64,000 nt of DNA from Molanna angustata (GCA_963576475.1 OY754979.1:33951778-34015777), one strand, 5' to 3'. Positions 35,660-47,552 are shown, counted from the first letter of the stretch. Numbers and translations are program-made. The notes: generated by a model from the sequence alone, not told the origin.

Positions 35660-36545
35660 ATAGTATGCCGCTTTGTTGACGCTGTCCATCTCCTTTGGGA
35701 AGTTTTAATCAGTGGGCCTTGGCCTCCTTCAGAATCCATCGCCATTCCTCCCTGCACTCTGCAGTTCCCATTCAGTTGGTAAGGCCCAGCGCTCGTATAT
35801 CAGCCTCCACATCGTCCAGCTATCTCATTTTTGATCTGCCTCTGCCTCTTCTTCCGTCTGGTGTGGTGTTTAAGACCTTGTTGGGAGTACGATCATCACT
35901 CATCCTGTGGACATGGCCCAACAATTGCAGTCTTCTTATTAATGAACTGTGCAATGTTAGGTTCGCCATACAGTTCATCTAATTCGTTGTTGAATCTTCT
36001 CCTCCACACTCCATTTTCATTGACAGGAACAAATATCTTTCTGAGGACTTTCCTTTCAAATATCAGAAGTATGTTTTCATCTTTTGGTCACTACCCAGCA
36101 TTTGGCACCATATGCAATGACTGGACGGAGGAGCGTTTTATAGGAGGAGGAGGAGGTTGTTTTGGTTTTTCTACCGAGCAATTTGAACCTCAGAGACTTA
36201 TACAGCCCATAATAGCAAATGTTTGCTGCTGATAGCCGTGCTCTAATTTCGGTACTGTAGTTATTATCGTGGGTGATTTCAGTACTCAAGTATTTTAAGG
36301 AGTTGACGCTTTCTATGTGGTGTAACCCTATGTCTAATGGTGGATGTGTGTGGTTTGCCTACTGTGACTTGCTTGCCAGCATGTACATATTTGGTTTTGG
36401 ATGCATTTATCCTGAGTCCCATGTCATTTGCAGCAGTCTCTAGTTTCAGGAGATCTTGTTACGATTGAGGAAGATTTCTAGACACAAGATCCAGGTCATC
36501 CGCATAGGCTAGGCTATAGTATCCGGGCAGATTTTCTAAAGATAC
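35660..36545 (-). pseudogene. RTE-like LINE ORF2 fragment
   Basis: Minus strand: the catalytic box YSLAYADDLDLVSRNLPQS at about 36475-36535, then YSTEIRARLSAANICYYGL and LLRPVIAYGAKCWVVTKR (36077-36289), then WAGH- and GRRGRGRSK-like segments in shifted frames down to 35690. Several frameshifts, including a small (gga)n expansion at 36140-36155. Confidence 0.75.
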
Positions 36546-37309
36546 ACTTTAAAGACAACACCAGTCTCATTTCATAGTCTTCTATTTTTATTTTGTGTAT
36601 TAGTTTTAATGTTTCACATTGATCCATCTTCTTTATGTTTAGTTTGTTTTGTACATATATATCTAGGTATTCCGATCATGTATATGCGTTTAGACAATTA
36701 CATAAAATGTAGGACTAATAGAAGAATCGATTATTTTTTCTCAAAAAGTTTAATTAACTACATACATACTTTTAAACATCAACAACAAAAAGATAATATA
36801 CAACACCACATATCTACTTTTACATATTTTGAGTAAGAACATTAGTGACTAATCAATAAATATGTACATCCGCTTATCAAAGGCATACAATTTAAATAGC
36901 GTATATTTACCTTGAAATATTCTATAGTTTGGTACACATTTCTAACAATACATCAATTATGTACGTGCTTATATTATGTTGAACAAGTATTCAAATTTAC
37001 GCATTTGAATAGCAGTTTATGCGTAAATATGTACCTACTTATAAAAAATAACATCAAATACTTACATACTTATTATATATTACAAAAAATCTTTCAAAAG
37101 AAAAAACCTCAATACTCCAATAAATCGATTGACGTAGTAAAGAATCATACGCCTTGTCATCTGCAATTTGTACGACTTAATAGTGTTATACAGAATGCAG
37201 AATGCCTTTGCAAACGAGTTGATAACTTTCTCAGAAATCCCACCATCAAATCTTGACCTTATTCAAATGAGACCACTCAGTTGTACAATAAAGTTGTATT
37301 TAAATCATA
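36546..37309. other. AT-rich sequence with unrecognised frame
   Basis: A 114-codon plus-strand frame at 36912-37256 has no motif that I recognise and AT-driven composition; not called as a gene. Confidence 0.4.
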
Positions 37310-37329
37310 AAACATGTATGTAAATGAAA

Positions 37330-38000
37330 AGTTTTATTTATTTATTTATTTATTTAAGACACCAACAGAACATTGAAATATACACACACAAGTTAACACA
37401 TGATACAAACACATAAGGTCTCTAATGCTCCAATGACAGGCGTCTGTCACATACTACTGAATATTAATTTATATAAAAAAACAATCATAGCTTTAAACGT
37501 ATTTGCATAAGATTTGCAGTAAAAGTTGTTGTATTATTGAAATAATACACCCATTACATACATACATAGTAGAATGAAAATAATTACAAAATATACATTA
37601 GTAGAATGAAATACACCCATTTTGAAATATGTATTTATTTATTTAAAGGCAACACTAACAGAACAAAGGAATACACATAAAAGAATGTAAGGTCGTATTA
37701 CGGGAGTTACTTAAGAATCATCATCATCATCAGTGTCGTATTCCTAATTTATTGTGGGTCGTGACCATCCTCTCTCCTTGTCATCACGACGTTGTCTATT
37801 TTTGTCCTCTATTTCTCCCGACACATTACCGTCCTCATTGCTCCAACCATTGACCCACCAGTGGCAGCCCTAATCTGGCTATTTAAGAATTAGATTAGAC
37901 ATGTGAGAAAAAGTTGAGGTCCCGTAAGCAGTATTCTCTCAGTACGGGACCTTACCATTTTCTTACATTTTTCTCAAATAACACTTGTAATACTACATAT
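37330..38000. repeat. Cluster of LINE tails and a MITE interrupted by LINE sequence
   Basis: Two similar blocks start with (attt)n at 37330 and 37628 followed by 'aacagaaca' and 'atacaca'. At 37690 a MITE end (ggtcgtattacgggagtta) is followed by (atc)n and LINE-like sequence to about 37880. MITE-like 'tgagaaaaagttgaggtccc' and its inverse then follow to about 37980. Confidence 0.45.
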
Positions 38001-38149
38001 CAGACGTCCTAAAACAGGTTCACCTAAGAACATACAGAATTTTATGTTCTTATTTTAATTATGTATTATGTTATCTACATATTGTATTAGCGCATCAACA
38101 ACCCAAACTACACGACAGACTAGACGAGTAAACATACAGATACCAAGTC

Positions 38150-38215
38150 CAAATATCGCTTTTGTCTATCGGGAGTACCACAAGGCTCTCATTTGGGTCC
38201 AGTTCTGTTCATAAA
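38150..38215 (+). pseudogene. LINE reverse transcriptase motif fragment
   Basis: Plus strand KYRFCLSGVPQGSHLGPVLF, the RT motif GVPQGSxLGP. No longer frame. Confidence 0.65.
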
Positions 38216-38278
38216 AACTTAAAAAAAAAATACGACCAATAGACAGTTAGAATCAGCATAGTATTTCCAATGCTTCCA

Positions 38279-38365
38279 ATGTCGGCCTTCATGACTCAGT
38301 TGGTTAGGTATCTGACTGCTGATCCAAAGGTCCCGGGTTGCCTTCATAATGTGGCAACTTGTTTG
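38279..38365 (+). mobile_element. tRNA-headed SINE, family 1 (copy 2)
   Basis: A-box-like tgactcagttggttagg and B-box-like ggtcccgggtt; the downstream 'aatgtggcaacttgttt' matches the inverse of 5715-5740. The copy lacks the spacer present at 5740-5785. Confidence 0.65.
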
Positions 38366-38385
38366 GCTGAAAAAAAAAATTGTGA

Positions 38386-38545
38386 ACACCGAACTGGCTA
38401 CTTGCGTTTTTAGCCAAACCTTTGTTTTCAGTAATAAAAATTAATCCATTTATGGCTGTACTGTTTGGTTAAACGCACAAAATATTTAGTAGCACAAAAC
38501 GAATTATTTTGTAGTCACTATAGTTGGGTTAATTTTAACATGACT
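38386..38545. mobile_element. MITE, 'accgaactggctac' family (copy 1)
   Basis: Shares ends (accgaactggctac / actatagttgggtt) and interior ('ttttagccaaacctttgtt', 'tttgtagtcactatag') with 50316-50465 and 63808-63960. The 9-bp inverted terminus AACCGAACT is best preserved at 50316. Confidence 0.65.
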
Positions 38546-39499
38546 TTTTTTCAGTAAATTGGGTGCGTGTTAAATTAATATTTGACATAGTACCTGTTAG
38601 TTGGCCGAGAAGCAATATTTAATAAAATTAATAAATAAACTCTCCAATAACAGGTGTTTACAACATATTATGTCTAATAAGTAAATCAGAATTGATGAAA
38701 TTTGTCTTTAAGAATAAAATTTAAATAAGGTAAATATAACATTCACAGTATATTGTCAAAAAAAACTATTCATACATGCTTCATAAAAAACTATTATTAA
38801 GAAACAATCCACTATGCAGAAGGGAAAACATCTCATAATGATTGTTGAATGCTTTTTTTTATCAAACGCTTGAAGGTGCTGAGGCTGTTTGAGAATATGT
38901 CGTGGTTCTCAATTTTTGGTGTGAAAAGAGTTATAGGAGCGCATCATTCAACTCAGTGGACTGAAATGGCCTTCATTGTTGTAGTATCTATGTACTTAAT
39001 CGAAATACTTCCGGGTTTCTCAGCGTAACATTGGCATGGATGTTAAGTTTCTCTGTAACATTGGTATCGATCATACTATTTTGTATCATGCAAGGAAATA
39101 TGAGCTCTGATTTTGCTCTTCTACCTGATAGTCTTTCAATATTATAGTGCTTAAGAAGCTCAAAATACGTCAGATCACAGCCGATTCCGGCACTAAAGGA
39201 GAGAACTCTTGTAAAGTACCTCTGGACTAGCTATAATTTATTACTATGAATGGCAAAATAGAGTGTCCAAACAAATTGGTATTCCTAATAATACACACTG
39301 TTACTTGTATACTGGCAGAAATCATCCTAATGATTGGGTGGAATACCACATAAGCTAAAAGAAAGAAAAAGAAGAACAAAATAAAAATGGAAGAATAACT
39401 TTAGAACGGAAATATTACTAAGAAACAAGTTCCTGTTTTGTACTTTCTCATTCTATTGAAGTTGTTGTCAATAAAACAGCAAATAATTTTAAATGCGTT

Positions 39500-39955
39500 A
39501 ATTTTCATTTATAAATTTAAAAAAATGACTATTACCACGATATTTGCAAAAAAATGTTCTGTATAATTTCGAAGGTCACACCCACCCGACGAGAAGTCGG
39601 CGGGACTTTAGACTGCCTCAGACTAACCTGGCAGGTACACAAAATAATGTGTATTACAAAGGTTTTCAACTGTTTAATGATTTGCCAAAATGTGTGAAGG
39701 AAGCATCTCGTCTTGCCGCTTTTCGTCGCCTAGGTGTTGAATACATAAAGGAAAAGTTAATATAAGATATTGTGTGCTTCCTTTGGCTTTTGTGTAAATT
39801 GGAATATTTCTTTGTTTTTTATAGTTTTTATATAATTCATACTGTGTAAATTTGTTTTTTTTTCAACTTTTAATATTCTTTTTGGTTATACTATGTAGAT
39901 GTAAGAAAATGCATTTATTTTTTACATCTAAATAAAACATACATACATTTATTTA
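39500..39955 (+). pseudogene. CR1/Jockey-like LINE ORF2 end and 3' UTR
   Basis: Open frame to the stop at 39765: TRSRRDFRLPQTNLAGTQNN then VYYKGFQLFNDLPKCVKEAS, the typical last block of ORF2, with an uninterrupted C-terminus. A 3' UTR follows and ends in a short (acat)n tail at 39941-39952. 5'-truncated. Confidence 0.7.
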
Positions 39956-40040
39956 TTTCTCTTTTGTACAATACATAACATTAACAATATATTGCATACT
40001 GGTGGGCTTATTGCCACTAGGCAATATCTTCCGACCAACC
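39956..40040 (-). repeat. CR1-like LINE 3' UTR tail
   Basis: 'gtgggcttattgccactagg', 'caatatcttccgaccaacca' correspond to the inverse 3' UTR found at 34980-35020. It abuts the 3' end of the Naam gene, whose stop is at 40130. Confidence 0.55.
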
Positions 40041-40129
40041 AGATTACAAAGTAATAAAACATAATATAAGTACACCAAAAAATTTGATAGCAAAAAAATA
40101 GAGCACAGATTAATATGTCACCGACTTGT

Positions 40130-40204
40130 CTATTTTTTTAAATTCATCGCCAATTTATATCCAAGTTCTGGTTTGCGGTCTTCTCCTTTAACCATAGACA
40201 GAAC
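40130..40204 (-). CDS. Naam terminal exon (copy B)
   Basis: 75 bp ending TAG. VLSMVKGEDRKPELGYKLAM then NLKK; DRRPELGYKLA-like ends are characteristic of insect Naam proteins. Confidence 0.88.
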   Translation of the reverse strand, partial: VLSMVKGEDRKPELGYKLAMNLKK

Positions 40205-43200
40205 CTGGAAATAAAAAAAAATGGCTATTACTGTGTCTCAGTGATAGATAGAAGTAGCATATACCCACAGATATTCATATAATATACTAGATGTCGAAGT
40301 TAGCAAATTTTGTATGAATCGAAGTGAGGATTTTATCCGCGGGACTTTGTGAATTGTTTTCGGATTTATATGTCGAAAAAAAAAACACTTTGTTCATTAA
40401 GATTTAGAGAACAGTTATATAGGAAGTGTTGAAATGTATGGAAAACTGCAATATGTTGCCAACCAAAAAATCAAACGCGCGATATAGCATGACTCACTCA
40501 TTGCACGGAGTACTCCATCTGGTATATTATAATGAAGATATAGAGAAGAATTTATCTAGGATGTAATGAAATGTATGGAAATCTGCAATATGTTGCCAAC
40601 CAAGAAATCAAACGTGCGATATATCATGACTCACTCATTGCACGGAGTACTCCATCTAGTATATTATATGGAAATCTTTGCCTATACCCAGCAATGAAGA
40701 TAATAAGGCGAAGAAAAAAAATACAATTTCGATATTTGAGACTATAGCTGAATAAAGTAGGATTAATCAGATTCTCCGGCAAGATCGTCAAGGTTCATTT
40801 GCACATTTATGTTCCCACCTCTCACATAATAATTCCCAATTTTGTATATCTGGCAGTTGCTGGCTCTTGGTCTATAACTAACCCTTTTGGAACATAGGAT
40901 ATAAGATTCTAAATGACACTACATACCATTCTGTCGGCTTTTTTATCTGACTCCTGTAGCCATACTCTTGAAACTCGAATCCGATCCCGATTTCAAAATT
41001 TCATTTAGAACTTACTTATCTGTCGCCTGCGTACATTCAAATGAACGACTATTACTATTCAAACCAAATTCAAACATACCCACCTAACGCATTCATTCTC
41101 CTTTACAAAGGTAGGTTTTTAGCAAATCGGATCGTATTGAGATCAGATTTGCAGTGGAGAGTAAGGCCTCAGAGCTACAGATCTCGAGTAATATTTTATT
41201 TTTTAAAAAATGAATATGTCTTTGTTAAACAAAAACATATACAACTTCCTACATTCCCTAAATTAAGCATAAATGTTTGTGCTATAGGTGAACGGAATCG
41301 GTCGAGGCAGGATTCGAACTCGCGAACACTGGATTACTATCCCAGTGCGCTAACCGCTATGCCATCGACCCATTGTTTGACATTCCCAGTGGACACAGTT
41401 TTTTAATATATTTTCAGCCTGAATCTGCGAGACGGTAAATTTCATTATCATACCAGATATTGGAAAATCCTTATTTAGCTTCATGCTCGTCATAATAGAA
41501 TAGTTTAATCCTTACCTCTTCAGATTTGACGATAAGTCCACCTTCGTTGAGGATAGCATCCTTCATTTTTCCCGTAGTACCAGCTTCAATTCCCGCTGTG
41601 CATTCGTCTACCACACAAGTCCTGAATCCTTCCTTCAATGAATCCAGACATGATGAACCTGAAATAACAGAGGTACTGGTTGTTTGAGTTTGATATTAGA
41701 CAACCTATTCCAATCCATTATGGTGCACAGTATAAAATTAAGCAATTGCTTAATGGTATCTAAATAATTTAAAGCAAAATACAAGAGAAACAGTCTCAAA
41801 AAGTTCATCATTGAATTTCTTAGTTTGAGAATTTTCGACACTTGTATAAAAGAAACTGAAGATATTTCTTCCGAGCTTTGTCGACCGAAAAGTAGATACC
41901 TACTCAAATCACTTTGGTGCTGAAAAATATTTTTGTTGAAACACGGTGCAGTATGTTCGTTTTCCAGCAGAAGAGAAAAATTATTTGATGTAGTTTCTCT
42001 CACAATGCTGGTTTTGTTTGGCAACAAACTCGCCACTTAGTGCATTTTCATTGTTATTAAATGTGACAACATCAATCGTGGCTCTACAACCCAGGTCGGG
42101 TCTTGGCCTCTTGCAGAGTTCGCCTCAATGATTGTCGGTTTTGCGCAGCGGCACGCCAGTTCTGGACACCTATGCTACAAGCATCCTGCACAACTCCATC
42201 CAAACACCAAAGCTTCGGCCTTCCAGCTTTTCTTCTTCCCCCTGGTGCTCCATTCAAAATTGTCTTTGGGATGTCTCCATCGATCATTCTTTACACATGG
42301 CATGCCCACTTAAGTCTCCAAATCATTACCTCTCTGGAGATGATGAGATCTTTGTAAAGATTATAGAGCTCCTGGCTAAATGTGATACGCTACTCTTAAT
42401 TGCCACAAATCGGGCCATATATCCTCAGCAGCACCTTACTTTGAAAAGTTTTGTCGTCAAACTGATTGTCCAGCATTCCGATCTATATAGGTACATATTA
42501 GTACTAGTCGAATAAGAGATTTTAAAAATAAAAATGTAGGTAGATACATAAACTAAAGTCTTCATAATAACAAAAGATATGTGAGGCTTCATGTAGTGTG
42601 GGTAGGTACAACTTAATTCATTTTCAAGTCGTCTACGAAAGTATTAGAAACTAATAAAGTAATCATTGAACATACCGACGCAATAGTCATATGCCAATCC
42701 ACAGACATACAAATCGGTGATGTTTCTTGAATTCAGTTCCTCGGATAAATTCGTCTGGTTTCTTCGTAGATTATCCCAAAACGCCGAATGTGAGTCCATT
42801 TCTGGATCGGTGGCTTTGTATATTTTGATGGCGCCATCTACAACCTGAAATTGTTCAAAAAAGAAATTATGTCTGAAAGAAATTCTGAAGTGAGCAAACC
42901 GCGGTGGTTCGGACATATAAGTCGGAGAACCCCAGAACGTGTAGGCATAAGTGTAGATCCAGTCTAAGCGCAAGTGGCACGAAGTGATCAGTGATCAGGA
43001 AGGACACGAGAAACTGCATTGTCTCCCTAGAAGACGCACAGGATATAGTGGCGGTAAAGATCTAAAAAGGCAGACCACTTATATTGTAGGAATAATCATT
43101 GCCAGGAAGAAGGAAGAAGAATACATAGCTCCATTCAATCAGTATACACACAGACGTCTAAGTAGGGCACATCAGTCAGTTAAGTCCCGAATCGAGATGA

Positions 43201-44679
43201 AGAGGTGCGCTAAAGAAAAGCAAGCTTAATTTACAAATACCTTCAAGTCCTTGTGTAGTTCTGCTCCCCAAGTATTCTGAACTGCGTGCGGAGGCCAGAG
43301 AATTTGTTCCATCACGGGTGGTCCAGCAAATATAACTTTACCGTAAGTTGAAGCTTCATCAGCTGTCACCTAGATGCATAAATATGTATATTTACTTATA
43401 TACAAATTGAATTAAAAATTTCTTCATAAAGCTAATAATTGAATGATTCCTCAAATATTGTTTAGAGAATTATTGTCTGGCTTCTGAGTGAGCGTCCTGA
43501 TTATGATTCCCAGAAAGGCAGAAATGTATATTTAATCATTTTCAGACAATTATTTCTTTACAGGATTAGAAAGAATGGTAATTTAAAAAGAGTTTGCCAA
43601 CAAAAACAATACTTGAACAGAGTACAAAGAAGTATTTATTTTAATAATATAAAATTAAGTTTTCGATGATCCAGTACATATGTCTATGGTTGGATAGGAA
43701 AGTACTTACCGGACTGGTAGAATGCAATTTACGTAACTTGACATTGTCTATGAATGAGATATGATTCTTTGGATGCCAGTCCAAGCTGTATGCTACTGCA
43801 TGGAAGGTGACTGTGTCCAATAATTTGTTGATAGGAGTGACAACCTGGAATCATAAAAAAATATTAGCCAAATCATTGATAAAATTACGATGTACATAGA
43901 AGAATAACTTGTATTTTCACATAAATTTGAAAATACAAGTTATTCAACGTACAACGTAGTCTTATGTTATATAACACCCATAATGTACACCATTCTCGTA
44001 TATTACTTACTCGAAGAATTTTATGAATTTCTATCGTTTACTTGCAATCGCAATATATCGTTATTACAGTAATTGGAAATGTATTGACTGTATTTATGAC
44101 GATAGATTTATCCCAAAAAGCTTTGCACAGCGATTTCGACAGATAATTATGAAAGGCTCATTGAATTTGATTCTCGTAGTGGAATAAAACTTACTATATG
44201 GTCTTCGTTTATTTGGGAAGGTAAGATTTAATTTAGAAGGTATTTATAACAATAAACTTTCACAGAGTCTATGTACGTATAACCAATGCAACTTACGACA
44301 TTATTTTCCTTGATTCCAGTATTGGCAAAGGGAAGACTTCCAGATATAAAGTCATTCTGAACATCCACAACTAGCAGCGCTGATACAGGTTCTATTATCT
44401 GTGAAATTCACAATATCAGGAATTAAATCAATCTTTCAAGTACTTAAATAAGTATTGGTTATAATTCAAAATACAAAATAAGAAATTCTTACAACTTTGA
44501 TCCATTGACTCCAACACAGATCGAATTCATTTCTGTCAATGAAGCCGTCGTTGGACTTATCAAAGACTGAGAAGGCTTCTTTGATCTTGTCTTCGTCTAA
44601 TGGATAAGGGGATCCTTCACTGTCTTGGAAAAGTGCTTCACAGATGACCTCGAACTCCTCAAGACTAATTTTACTATCC
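40130..44679 (-). CDS. Nicotinamidase (Naam-type), EF-hand plus catalytic domain; first exon not found
   Basis: Seven exons join in frame to 312 codons plus stop: 44679-44493, 44398-44297, 43844-43710, 43369-43241, 42844-42676, 41658-41516 and 40204-40130. The EF-hand loop DKSNDGFIDRNE (residues 40-51) precedes an isochorismatase-fold hydrolase. The catalytic triad is present: D74 in VVDVQNDF, K194 in IKIYKATDPE and C239 in GLAYDYCVG. The metal-binding set D118, H120 and H124 lies in SLDWHPKNH. This architecture is that of insect nicotinamidases, which convert nicotinamide to nicotinic acid in NAD salvage. The position after the conserved H169 is alanine (WPPHAVQ), where relatives usually have cysteine; this is not the catalytic cysteine. 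The first exon joins in phase 2 and was not identified, so numbering starts at the EF exon. Confidence 0.9.
40269..40672. mobile_element. hAT-type MITE (copy 3) with a duplicated tail, Naam last intron
   Basis: Matches the copies at 10513 and 15414, but the right-hand part (about 40400-40535) is repeated at 40545-40672, each repeat ending 'ggagtactccatctgg/agtatatt'. Near-identical 'tataccc' flanks both sides (40261-40267 and about 40675-40681). An internal block present in the other copies is deleted at about 40345. Confidence 0.7.
41190..41372 (-). mobile_element. tRNA-headed SINE, family 2 (copy 2)
   Basis: The best-preserved head of the family. On the minus strand it has A-box TGGCATAGCGGTTAGCGC and B-box GAGTTCGAATCCTGCC, a body as at 22605, and an A-rich end at about 41195. 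Lies in a Naam intron. Confidence 0.75.
41516..41658 (-). CDS. Naam catalytic exon 5
   Basis: 143 bp. SLKEGFRTCVVDECTAGIEA and then the helical C-terminal part of the fold. Confidence 0.9.
42070..42485 (-). pseudogene. RTE-like LINE C-terminal fragment in Naam intron
   Basis: Minus strand ILNGAPGGRRKAGRPKLWCL, then GVVQDACSIGVQNWRAAAQN, SLRRTLQEAKTRPGL and the terminal 'ggttgtagagccac' match the 3' end of the element at 21180-22567. Upstream parts (CLDNQFDDKTFQSKVLLRIY-like) are in another frame. Confidence 0.75.
42676..42844 (-). CDS. Naam catalytic exon 4 (Lys and Cys)
   Basis: 169 bp. Contains IKIYKATDPEMDSHSAFWDN and, at the end, LYVCGLAYDYCVG with the nucleophilic cysteine. Leaves in phase 1. 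Confidence 0.92.
42885..43235. other. LINE-like debris in Naam intron
   Basis: The plus strand contains PRWFGHISRRTPERVGI-like codons, as in LINE ORF2 tails, but the rest is unassigned. The frame at 42984-43229 has no domain. Confidence 0.4.
43241..43369 (-). CDS. Naam catalytic exon 3
   Basis: 129 bp. GPPVMEQILWPPHAVQNTWG then AELHKDLK, the conserved segment preceding the catalytic lysine. Confidence 0.9.
43710..43844 (-). CDS. Naam catalytic exon 2 (metal site)
   Basis: 135 bp. SLDWHPKNHISF carries the metal-binding D, H and H. Confidence 0.92.
44297..44398 (-). CDS. Naam catalytic exon 1 (VVDVQNDF)
   Basis: 102 bp. ALLVVDVQNDFISGSLPFA carries the catalytic aspartate. Confidence 0.92.
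44493..44679 (-). CDS. Naam EF-hand exon (copy B)
   Basis: 187 bp, phase 2 in and phase 0 out (donor gtaaga). Encodes the end of one EF-hand (DSKISLEEF) and a complete second loop, then CWSQWIKV. Confidence 0.88.
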
Positions 44680-44699
44680 CTGAAATAATTTTAGTTTAA

Positions 44700-45380
44700 A
44701 AAATGATTGATTGCAATTTCCCAGTCACCGTCTCCACTTCATAAGGAACGTTATAGAGCGGGTAGCTCTGTTTATCCCCGGAGCAGCTGCTCGTCGGACG
44801 ACAAAAGGAATAACTATCAAGCATATTTCATACCACTACCTCTATGAGGCCAACCTCAAGAGGGGGGAGTTAACAAATTCGAAGCTTGGATCAAGAACCG
44901 ACAAGTCGTGACGGGTACCCCACAATCAGACTTGGACCATGTTTCGAAGAGTCACTGACTGGGGGCTTCCCTCACCCGTTACTACTTGTGTTGGCGATTC
45001 AATCATGAGTCTTTACCACATCTGCGGGCCTATTCCAGTTCTTTTATCGCGGCAATATACAGAAGTTTTTATGCTACATGTGTTTCTTATAGCAGATCGT
45101 TATTCTGTTTTCCGCGGACACTAGCGCGCGTAAACTTCCGCGCATTATGTCGAGTAAACCTCCGTTCGTCGTTCGTAACGCGGTATTCTGTAATTTATTC
45201 GCATTGTTTTATGTGGCATATCGAGGTGGTGTTAAGTTTTGTGTAAAGACATAAAGCGACGCGTACACATTTGTTCGTTTCACAGATTACCTATAGTTAT
45301 GAATGATAGCTCCCGATACGTAACTTTCACTTGTTTTGTGATACGTAAAGATTAGCGGAACTTATCGCAAAATATTTCAA
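44700..45380. other. Unclassified moderately GC-rich block upstream of the Naam EF exon
   Basis: Distinctly less AT-rich than neighbours. Short frames (44711-44911, 44939-45246) overlap in different registers, suggesting a decayed coding or LINE sequence, but I recognise no motif. It separates copy B's EF exon from its missing first exon. Confidence 0.35.
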
Positions 45381-45384
45381 GTGA

Positions 45385-46100
45385 ATGGGAATAAAGCCCC
45401 AGATACTTTGTTTAGCCCGATCCTCCTCTCTAATTTGAGGGGTACCACACCAGAAATAATGTATCTGAACCTTTGCCGCATATAACAAGTCACCGTCGAG
45501 CAAGGTATCAGGGCATCTGAAGGGGGCTCCGATCTATTTATTGCCCAGAATTCTAAAATGGGGCTGCGGCGACCTCCAACGTTACTGGTTAGGCCCCTAT
45601 GACAGCAACCTACTTCTTCAATGGCTCTACAGCCCATATCGAGCCTTGGCCTCCAGCAACTTCCTCCTCCAACCTCTCCTGTCACCTGCTGCGACCCTCC
45701 AGTTTGGCACATTCAGAAGCTGGGATGCGTCCCTCCCAATATCATCTTCCCATCGCAGCCTCGGTCTCCCGACCTTTCTTTTGCCATCTGGGTGCCCCTC
45801 TAAGACTCTTTTTGGTACCCGTGATGATGGCATTCTCTGAACATGCCCGGCCCATCTTAGCCTGCTTAGTCTTATATGTTCAGACAGTTTGGGTGCTTTG
45901 TAAATGCTGTACAACTCATCGTTGTATCTAATTCTCCATGTTTGTCCATCATTCACGGGTCCCAGGATTTTACGCAGCACTCTTCTCTCAAAGATGTCCA
46001 ACATCTCCGCAGACCTTATTGTCAGCGTCCAAGCCTCACACCCATATGACACAACAGTCCTGATGATTGTTTTATATAGGGTTACAGCAACCTATTCCCT
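45385..46100 (-). pseudogene. RTE-like LINE C-terminal region and 3' UTR
   Basis: An uninterrupted minus-strand frame (46098-45627) encodes LYKTIIRTVVSYGCEAWTLT, IFERRVLRKILGPVNDGQTW, SRLRWAGHVQRMPSSRVPKR and KRKVGRPRLRWEDDI. The rest down to about 45385 is its 3' UTR. The open C-terminus suggests a fairly young insertion. Confidence 0.8.
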
Positions 46101-46207
46101 GTAAATATTCAATTGATAATAGTGTATATCTTGCAGATGGATTCTAGACACATCTCAACAAAATTGTAGAGAAAATAAATAGTCGATTTGGTAACAGTCG
46201 AAGACAT

Positions 46208-46345
46208 GACTTTTTTAATGAATATGTCCTTGAAACACAAGTACACATAAATCTTCATACATTCCCTAAATTGAGCATAAATGCTTGTCCTATAGGTGAA
46301 CGAAATCGGAACGAACTCGCCATCACTGGATTACTAAGTCAGCGC
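46208..46345 (-). mobile_element. tRNA-headed SINE, family 2 (copy 3)
   Basis: Shares 'atgaatatgtccttg' and 'gagcataaatgcttgt' with 22605 and 41190; the head is degraded, with part of the B-box region missing. Confidence 0.6.
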
Positions 46346-46529
46346 GCTAATGATGATATCTAACGACATGGCTTTATGCGCTTGCGCAACGTCCATCAAT
46401 ACCCCTTCAATGAGATCTGACATCAACGAATATGTTTGAAATTAGTTGTACTTATTTATATTTTTACTGTGCCTAAACTGGTTCTGAAGCAACTAACGGC
46501 AACTGAAGCAACTAACTAACTCAATGATT

Positions 46530-46640
46530 AGCTCAAAAGGCACCCAATAACAAGTTGTCACGTTTTGGAGACGTTAATCGTCTCACGTAACTGGACTTTG
46601 AACTGTATTTTCATGGGGAATCAAACCCGGAACAATTTAT
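46530..46640 (-). mobile_element. Degenerate SINE, family 1 (copy 3)
   Basis: 'acccaataacaagttg(t)cac' and 'ggggaatcaaacccgg' recall 5710-5810. Confidence 0.45.
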
Positions 46641-47049
46641 CTTGCCGTTCATTTGAATCGTATGTAGCCATTTGTGTGATTATTTCAATACATTTCTGCC
46701 ATCATACGCGAGATTTGTATGGCGAGGTATATATTTTTCATGATTTTAACAACTTTGAAGTCAAAAAACACCAGCTAGAAAAATTTTAAAAATAATCGAA
46801 TGAGCGCTGAAGTCTATGTATAATCGAGAAAGTAGAATAAATACGCCGTACATAGCACATAGTACACAGCACACACACACACAGAGATATATTGTGATGA
46901 AACTTTCAGAATACAATCACAGCATGATATTAGTTTATAATTATATTAACTAATAACTAACTCATTTTCTACTTCCATCAGTTCAAGTAATAATGATTGA
47001 ATTTCACTGGATGATTGAAGTATCAAGATTGAATGCAGTTAACTATGTG

Positions 47050-47160
47050 AGCTTGCAGGTACCTATACATTCTCTCTTACACTTATATAGACACACTCAC
47101 ACACATATACACATCCTTACACTCATATGTACACACATACATACACTCATGCACTATCAT
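47050..47160. repeat. CA-rich simple sequence
   Basis: Imperfect (ca)n/(acat)n tract; the frame at 46993-47187 across it is spurious. Confidence 0.6.
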
Positions 47161-47471
47161 TCAGATATAAATGTTTTTCATATGTAGCTTTAAGTATGTA
47201 AGCACAGCAGTCAAAAGTTATTGTTAATAATGTGGAAATTTGTTATTGGTTTTAGTCTTATACTAATGCATCTATATAATAAATGTTATTATACTGTAAA
47301 TTTCCCAGAAATAAAATAAATAAAAATAAATTAAAAAATAGCCTTTAAATTTCGAATTCATAACTTCCTACTACATCAATTTGACATAAATAATGAGGGA
47401 AAATAATAACAGAAAATATTATTGATAATTGATTTATTTGTATAAAATTATAGTTAAAGGAATATATTTAA

Positions 47472-47552
47472 TTATTTTTTGTTCTTTAGTTCCAAAGCCA
47501 ATTTATAGGCTAGTTCTGGTCGTCGATCTGCTGGCTCTGTCATTCCCAACAC
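47472..47552 (-). CDS. Naam-like terminal exon (copy A)
   Basis: 81 bp with an AG acceptor (atatttcag), phase 0 entry and a TAA stop at 47472-47474. Encodes VLGMTEPADRRPELAYKLAL then ELKNKK, clearly paralogous to the copy B terminal exon (VLSMVKGEDRKPELGYKLAM). No catalytic exon lies between it and the EF exon at 48765-48951. It is either the last exon of a short EF-hand protein or a relic. Confidence 0.75.
   Translation of the reverse strand: MLGMTEPADRRPELAYKLALELKNKK

Noticed and set aside
36912..37256. 114-codon frame as a host gene
   Set aside because: AT-driven composition, no motif, no splice context.
41296..41371. Functional tRNA gene
   Set aside because: A and B boxes are present, but the sequence belongs to a repeated SINE head with no consistent acceptor stem.
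41041..41406. 121-codon plus-strand frame in the Naam intron
   Set aside because: Most of it is the antisense of a SINE, including its tRNA-like head.
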